A program made the position numbers and the translations under genes. The notes below the pieces were generated by a model. The model searched no databases. It was not told the origin of the DNA and saw nothing but the letters and a program-made list of their open reading frames with translations. Source: Rallus limicola (lineage: Eukaryota > Chordata > Aves > Gruiformes > Rallidae). Taken from it: a stretch of 64,000 nucleotides of DNA. Shown one piece after another: positions 58,865-64,000 of this stretch. The DNA lies in NCBI GenBank assembly GCA_022605955.1, contig JAKCOZ010000009.1:1364001-1428000 (forward strand), given 5' to 3'. How positions within the stretch are numbered: position 1 is the stretch's first letter; each line of letters starts with the position of its first letter.

Positions 58865-60054
58865 TTGGTTTAGAGCTCCACTGCAATTCCATTTTTAAAC
58901 ATTTATACATTCCAGCACCAGCAAAGGTAAGAACACACCTGTTTGTGTATCTTACCCTACAGATACACAGCCCTACAGCCTTATGTTTCCAGGTGCCCTG
59001 GAGGCTGTTTTGAACTTTGCAAGGTGACTATGACTAGAAAATACTGAATTGCTATAGAAAAAGCATTCACTTTCTTCAGAATTCAGGAGTGCCTACAGCA
59101 AGTATTTGTGGAAAGGAGAAAATGGATAGAAAAATCTCAGGACATGATCAATGTACTAATTTCCAGTATGAATGAACTCCAGAGTTCTTGAAACACATGC
59201 ATATTTATCTTCTGACTAAATCAATGTTATTCCTACAGAAAACTGTCGATGGTCTCCAAGATTTTTTTACAGTGTAATTGTACAGCTTTCAATTACTCCC
59301 TGTTTTGTTGGTTTCATGCTGAAAACAGAATCCTTTTTTTCATTGCTGACTTAAAACTACGACACCCTAGCATTTGAAGAATTGTTTTATTGTAGCTCCA
59401 GGAACATTAAAAGTCCCAGAATGTTTTGCAATGCTTTGCCAGTGTCTGGGACTTCTTATGTTAATGCATTTCACACGACACCCTACCACTGTTTACAAAT
59501 CATTTTTCATTATCACTTTTGTGCCTCAATCCATTCTACTGTATTGATGAAATCTGGGAATTGAAACATGGTGTTTATTTTGTGGGATATTGATATGTTT
59601 GGACAGCTAATTCACGGGGAGCTAACTTTGCTGCTGCTGCTACTTCATCAGCACACAAATGATCAAGTTTCTCTCATGCTGTCTTCTCAGGTTGACTAGG
59701 AAGAAGTAACAAAACTCCCTTCTTGCTCTCAGTAGGCTCTAACTATAAACTGTGTCATACTTTTATGTTTCAAAAAATCCCAAGTCAAAATATACTCTGT
59801 TGCAACATCTTGAATTTCAAAGTTTAAAATAGAAAACACATGCAAATGGTGATTGCAAGTTGTCCCTAACCTTCTCAATCTTCAGACAAAAATATGTCTC
59901 TTCTCAGGCTCTTAGTATTTATTATGTGCAAGGAGGGAATTGTTTGTGTTTGAACTCATGGTGTTTGTGTCTGTGTTGTGTCTCTGTCTGTGACTGATCA
60001 CCCTGCAGACAACTTCATCATCACAAGATACACAATGTAGAATACAATAGTAGT
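58865..60054. other. Non-genic single-copy sequence
   Basis: No gene, RNA or mobile element recognised. Confidence 0.5.
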
Positions 60055-60310
60055 GTTTGGTTGGAAGGAACAGACAATGCCCAAGTGATCTTCTAGCCCA
60101 ACTGCCTGACCTCTTCAAAGGCCTGATCTCTAAAACTTAGAGCATTAAGGGCAATGTCCAAATGCCTCCAACACCAACAGGCTTGGGGCATCAACAGCCT
60201 CATGAGGAAGTAAGCTCCAGGGTTTGACCACCATCCCAGTAAAAAAGATTTCTGATGTTGAGTCTGAACCTGAATTGGCTCCAAAATTTCTAATGGGACA
60301 AGTTCAAAGA
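60055..60310 (-). mobile_element. CR1 LINE 3' region, antisense, old
   Basis: The plus strand reads 'ttggttggaaggaacagaca', 'gggcaatgtccaaatgcctc', 'caacaccaacaggcttgggg', 'catcaacagcctcatgagga' and 'gttgagtctgaacctgaatt'. This is the reverse complement of the CR1 3' UTR of an older family. The tail at the 60055 side has decayed. It is among the most diverged CR1 pieces here. Confidence 0.8.
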
Positions 60311-61199
60311 CGATGATCAGCACTTCACTCTGAATTCAATTACACACTTAGAGAGGACCAACCAACCAAAACAGAAGCTCTCTTCAAAGATTATTTTCCA
60401 AAGATCATAACAGAAATTAGGAGATGACAAAACCTGTCCTGAGTGTGGAGCCTGGCACTTTGCACTCTGTTTCTGGGTGCCAGGAAGCCTTAGAGTGGTT
60501 TTTACCTGGATCCACACATATCCAGCCTTTCCCTCCTAAGCACCTGATGTGAGGACGGTGTGAGCTGGGCCCCAGGGATGCTCAGCACCACCACAATGCC
60601 AGTCTCAGAGTGGTGCCGGAGGTCTCTGGGGATTTTTAGGATAGAAATAACTGGGGGAAAGCAAGTGAAAGCAAAGCAAGAAATTTGATTTTCTCAGAGG
60701 TGGTACCTGTAGAACTCAAGACAACAAGTACGGGCTGGGAACCACCTTCCTGCAGGGCATCTCTGGAAAAGAGGGGCTGAGAATGCTGTTAAAGACGTCA
60801 TGAAACTGGGCAAATATCCCATAGCAGGGACATACACTTTGTGAGAGCTGACCTGCTGTGCATGCTACTGCCTTTGAAATCACACATCACCAAGTAATTG
60901 AATCACTTCTAAGAGTTGTGACCTGAATCATAAAATTCTCTTGAATCAGCACCCTTAAATAAAATTTCTGATACTTTTTTTTGCTTTTCTTACTGCTTGG
61001 TCACCTCTACAACATTCTTTATCCAAGGAGATGCTGCTGTGGCATTTCATTTTAGATTGCTTTTGCCCCTTGTCTGTGTAGAATCTTACAGTTGACAATA
61101 CAGAATATGAAATAGTGGTTATTTATTAGTTGGCAGAACTGTTGGTGCTATTGCCAGTTATGTCTCCACTGGCTGCAATGTCACAGCTGTGCCATTTTC
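60311..61199. other. Non-genic sequence
   Basis: No gene. A short piece at about 60733-60780 (ctgggaaccaccttcctgca, then tctggaaaagagg) weakly recalls the CR1 ORF2 3' region but is too short to call. Confidence 0.45.
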
Positions 61200-61204
61200 A
61201 AGTT

Positions 61205-61445
61205 AACTATCATATATACATATATCTATTTATGCATATGCATGTACACAAGTATGTATAATTAATTTGGTTTGAATGGAATATGCCAGAGTAGGTTTTC
61301 TCTTAGAAATAATTCATCAGAGCTTGATTTTATATATATAGCATTTTGATGTGTATATATTAATTCATATTTATTATATATGTATAATATATGTATATAT
61401 GTATTAATATTTATGAATATATGTACATATACTACAGCTGTATAA
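61205..61445. repeat. AT-rich block with degenerate TA/TATG repeats
   Basis: About 240 bp of ATATAT, ATGTATAT and TATTAATATTTATG words, including 'tatatgtataatatatgtat'. It is low-complexity DNA that probably derives from a TA microsatellite. The minus-strand frame through it is a Y/I/H-rich artefact. Confidence 0.85.
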
Positions 61446-63650
61446 TGCATACAATCCTGAATGAGGTAATTGATATACACAGGCATTTTTTCCCTTTCCC
61501 TGTACAAAGAACCTTAGCAGTCTAATGGAACAAATAAGATGTTTTAAGTTAGGTAGCATGAAAACCTGTCAAAGGCTGATTTCTTCTTTGCTGCTAAACA
61601 CCACTAAATAATGATATACAATGTTATATGCTTCCTGTAATTTTTCAATGCAAACCATGAGTGTAGTTGCCCTTGCACAGACATTTGGAACAGACATGAA
61701 GGTTCATCTGAATGAAGAATAAGTCTCGATGTGGAAGCAGCAGAAGGAGCAGCATGAAATGAGAGGTTAAACCTCTGACTGAAACAAAGGACAGATCAGA
61801 GTCACTATGGGTCCTAAGTGATATAAAAAGACACATCCAGAAACCCACCTGTGGTTACCAGCTGAAGGAGAGGGTAGGAGATGGGATGGTGACTCTGTAT
61901 CACCAAACCCCTGTGAACCTGCTTTGAAAGCTGGCCAAATCGCTCAGCACCACACTTGGGTGCTGGTGAGTACTGTAGCACCATATCCCCTGGGTGAGCA
62001 AGTGAAATCACTGCTGGTTTGAAACAAAGGTGCCTTCCCTTCCTCTGCCCCCCAGTGAGCCTTGTCACCTGCCTCATGCAGTGCTGCAGCATTAATTGCT
62101 GCAAGCAGTGGTCTATAAAGTAAAATCCAGAACTGTTGCTCTTAACCTGCCACACACAATTATGACAAGGTGTTTCTGATCATTTAGGGTGTGCAATTTC
62201 AGTTTCCAAGCCTTTCAAGTTCTTGGGGGCAGTTATGGGTTCCCTGAGAAAAAGGCTGCCGACCCTTGTAGACAGCAGAGAGCCATGTCACATCGGTGGC
62301 GTTTTAAAAGCCTGTTCTAGGGGAGAAAGAAATTGAGTTCAAAATGTATCCTTGTCAGGACACTGCTTCAGAAATAACCTAATCTTGCAATCTCAGGTCT
62401 GTTCCAGCTTCTAAAGCTTGTTATGGCAACCGAGTTCACCTCGTTCTGTCATTTAAATGTTGCCATTAAGCTGTGATAGAAGATGAAACATTCTCAATGT
62501 GCCATTGCTCTTATTTTTTTATTCTTTATTTAAACTCCATCCAGATCAAAATATTTTTTACTTCACCTCATTTCTCATTACACTTGAAAGATTGTTTGGG
62601 TTTCTTTTGTATAATTATTGGCTAGTGAAGATAAGTGGGATTTGTTTATTTATTTATTTTTGTGCTGCTCTTTGTAGAGTTGTTTCTCTCTCAAAGAAAC
62701 CAAGGCTAAAAATTTTAATGAATTGTGGCTACATCATCTGTGGGTTTCAGTTCCTGATAAAGGAGGTTTTGCTTATGTAGTATTTAGCTAACACACACTT
62801 CTTTGAGGAAGCCAAAGTACCAAAAGAAGAATTAAAGAGAAGCATTAATCGAGGTTTTCTCAAAGATAATTAACTGAAGGGCTTGTAGGATAGGAGAAAG
62901 GGTGTTATTAGGAATGGGAGAGAAAGCTCATATTTTGTTTAGCTCAGGATCATTCTGCAACTGCCCCTGGAAGAAAAGTAATTAAGAAAACCTGCACTTT
63001 TGCAATGCATGGCTTTTCTAATGACCATAATTAACCTTTATTCTTTTTTTTTTTTTTGCTTGTTTTTAATTTAAAAATCTAAATATTATTACCCTGGTCT
63101 ATTTCCTGACACAGTACTCTTTTGCATTTAAGTTTTGATGTAGAAAAAAAATACAGAAAAGATTTTAATGTAGTGAAAAATAGGAGCCACTATTTTGATA
63201 ATACCTAACTTTAACCACTTTCTTTAAATGGCAGAGAAACCTCTCCAGTTCAAAACAAGAATTTCTTTTGAGAGACCAATCTTTCTTGAAGTAGATGGAG
63301 ACAAGTGGCAGTGCTCCTTAGCAATAAATTTATTTGTTCGGGGAACAATTCCTTTTCACATCTCCCTACCTAGGAAATTTATCCTCCAGGGAAGACAAGA
63401 CTGTATGTTTCATTAGGATTGCAATCCTTCTCCAGTCAGTCCTCATTCCTCCTAAGAAAAATACCAATGTTCCCTCTTACCAATGATAAGCATTTCACTT
63501 CTCTAGCATTTATTTTTTTTAATTTCAGACTTTTGTTCAATTAATTGCAAACTTTAGGGATTTTGAGAGGGAAGAATATTTTTGGGGTGGGCTTTTTTTT
63601 TTTCCCTTGGAGAAGCTTTAATTTTCTTCCAAGTTCCTTTTCAGCTTTTC
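61446..63650. other. Non-genic single-copy sequence
   Basis: No gene recognised. The 62280-62490 stretch has an RFX-like 'gttatggcaac' at about 62420 and 'tcatttaaatgttgcc', and may be regulatory. A (TTTA)n lies at 62643-62659 and a T15 run near 63043-63057. The 113-codon minus-strand frame at 61814-62155 has no domain. Confidence 0.45.
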
Positions 63651-63775
63651 ATGGAATCACAGAATGCTTTGGGTAGAAGGGACCTTAAAGACCGTCAAGT
63701 TCCAACCCCCCTGCAATGAGCAAGGACATCAACCAGATCAGGTTGCTTAGAGACCTGTCCAGACCAGTTCTGAAA
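63651..63775 (-). mobile_element. CR1 LINE 3' terminus, antisense
   Basis: The plus strand reads 'atggaatcacagaatgcttt', 'gggtagaagggaccttaaag', 'ccaacccccctgcaatgagc' and 'aaggacatcaaccagatcag'. It is the reverse complement of a CR1 tail and 3' UTR of the type with 'ctgcaggggggttgg'. It is 5'-truncated after about 125 bp. Confidence 0.92.
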
Positions 63776-64000
63776 GTTTTTTTGTTCAGTTGCTAAATGA
63801 ACACAAATGCTAAATTAAATTCAAGCTAAAGGGCTTTCATACCACTCTGAAAAAAGTTCTGTGCACGTGTGTGTCCTGTTCTGAGGGCATGATAAAAAAA
63901 GGATTTAAATGAAAAAAATATGCAATGTGTTGCAGTCTTGTCACTTTTTTTTTTATGTGACTTGAGGTTGAGGAAGAAACTCATAACTTTCAGTGAAGTT
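63776..64000. other. Non-genic sequence at window edge
   Basis: Nothing recognised. Confidence 0.5.

Noticed and set aside
1..64000. CRISPR arrays, bacterial operons, tRNA/rRNA/snRNA genes
   Set aside because: No regularly spaced repeat-spacer pattern, no Shine-Dalgarno-led gene strings and no recognisable tRNA or snRNA sequences. The repeat content is that of a bird nuclear genome.

Overview
This window looks like nuclear DNA from a bird, in a stretch with no recognisable protein-coding gene: a gene desert or the inside of a very large intron. The main evidence is the repeat content. There are about a dozen fragments of the avian LINE CR1 (Chicken Repeat 1), several ending in the typical octamer-like tail of the ATTCTGTG/ATTCTATG type. 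There are also at least four degraded LTRs of an avian ERVL-like endogenous retrovirus family. No mammalian-type SINE or L1 was seen. Several CR1 copies belong to one subfamily and are still very similar to each other, which suggests a bird lineage with fairly recent CR1 activity. The species cannot be fixed from sequence alone.

Layout. 0-12 kb is mostly single-copy AT-rich sequence with CR1 pieces at about 1.2 and 5.2 kb, a C23 homopolymer at 5.8 kb and simple repeats. 12.6-13.8 kb holds a minus-strand LTR and a long TG repeat. 17.4-21.2 kb has two CR1 copies that keep 3' ORF2 (reverse transcriptase) remnants, one with a large internal deletion. 24.6-29.1 kb is the densest repeat cluster: a plus-strand LTR, a TG repeat, a minus-strand LTR, and two CR1 fragments in opposite orientations. 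29-36 kb is largely single-copy and contains several segments that look like conserved non-coding (enhancer-type) DNA. 36.2-36.6 kb is a CR1 fragment abutting half an LTR. 39-50 kb has CR1 copies at 39.7, 41.5, 43.5 and 49.8 kb. 53.1-53.75 kb is a GC- and CpG-rich island with an 18/12-bp tandem array, which may be a solo LTR or a CpG island. 56-64 kb has three more CR1 fragments and an AT-rich TA-repeat block at 61.2 kb.

No open reading frame here could be assigned to a known host gene. The longest ones lie in simple repeats, CR1 or GC-rich sequence, or are short single frames without convincing splice sites. Four short frames with protein-like composition (near 9.6, 29.5, 44.3 and 50.2 kb) are listed at low confidence because a database search could change their status. 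No tRNA, rRNA, snRNA, CRISPR array or bacterial/viral operon was seen. Nothing supports a new multi-gene system. The more interesting signals are a near-identical inverted CR1 pair, a CR1 copy missing its 3' end, a perfect 18-bp palindrome built from two facing RUNX-type motifs, an 11-bp-stem hairpin, and the CpG-rich island.
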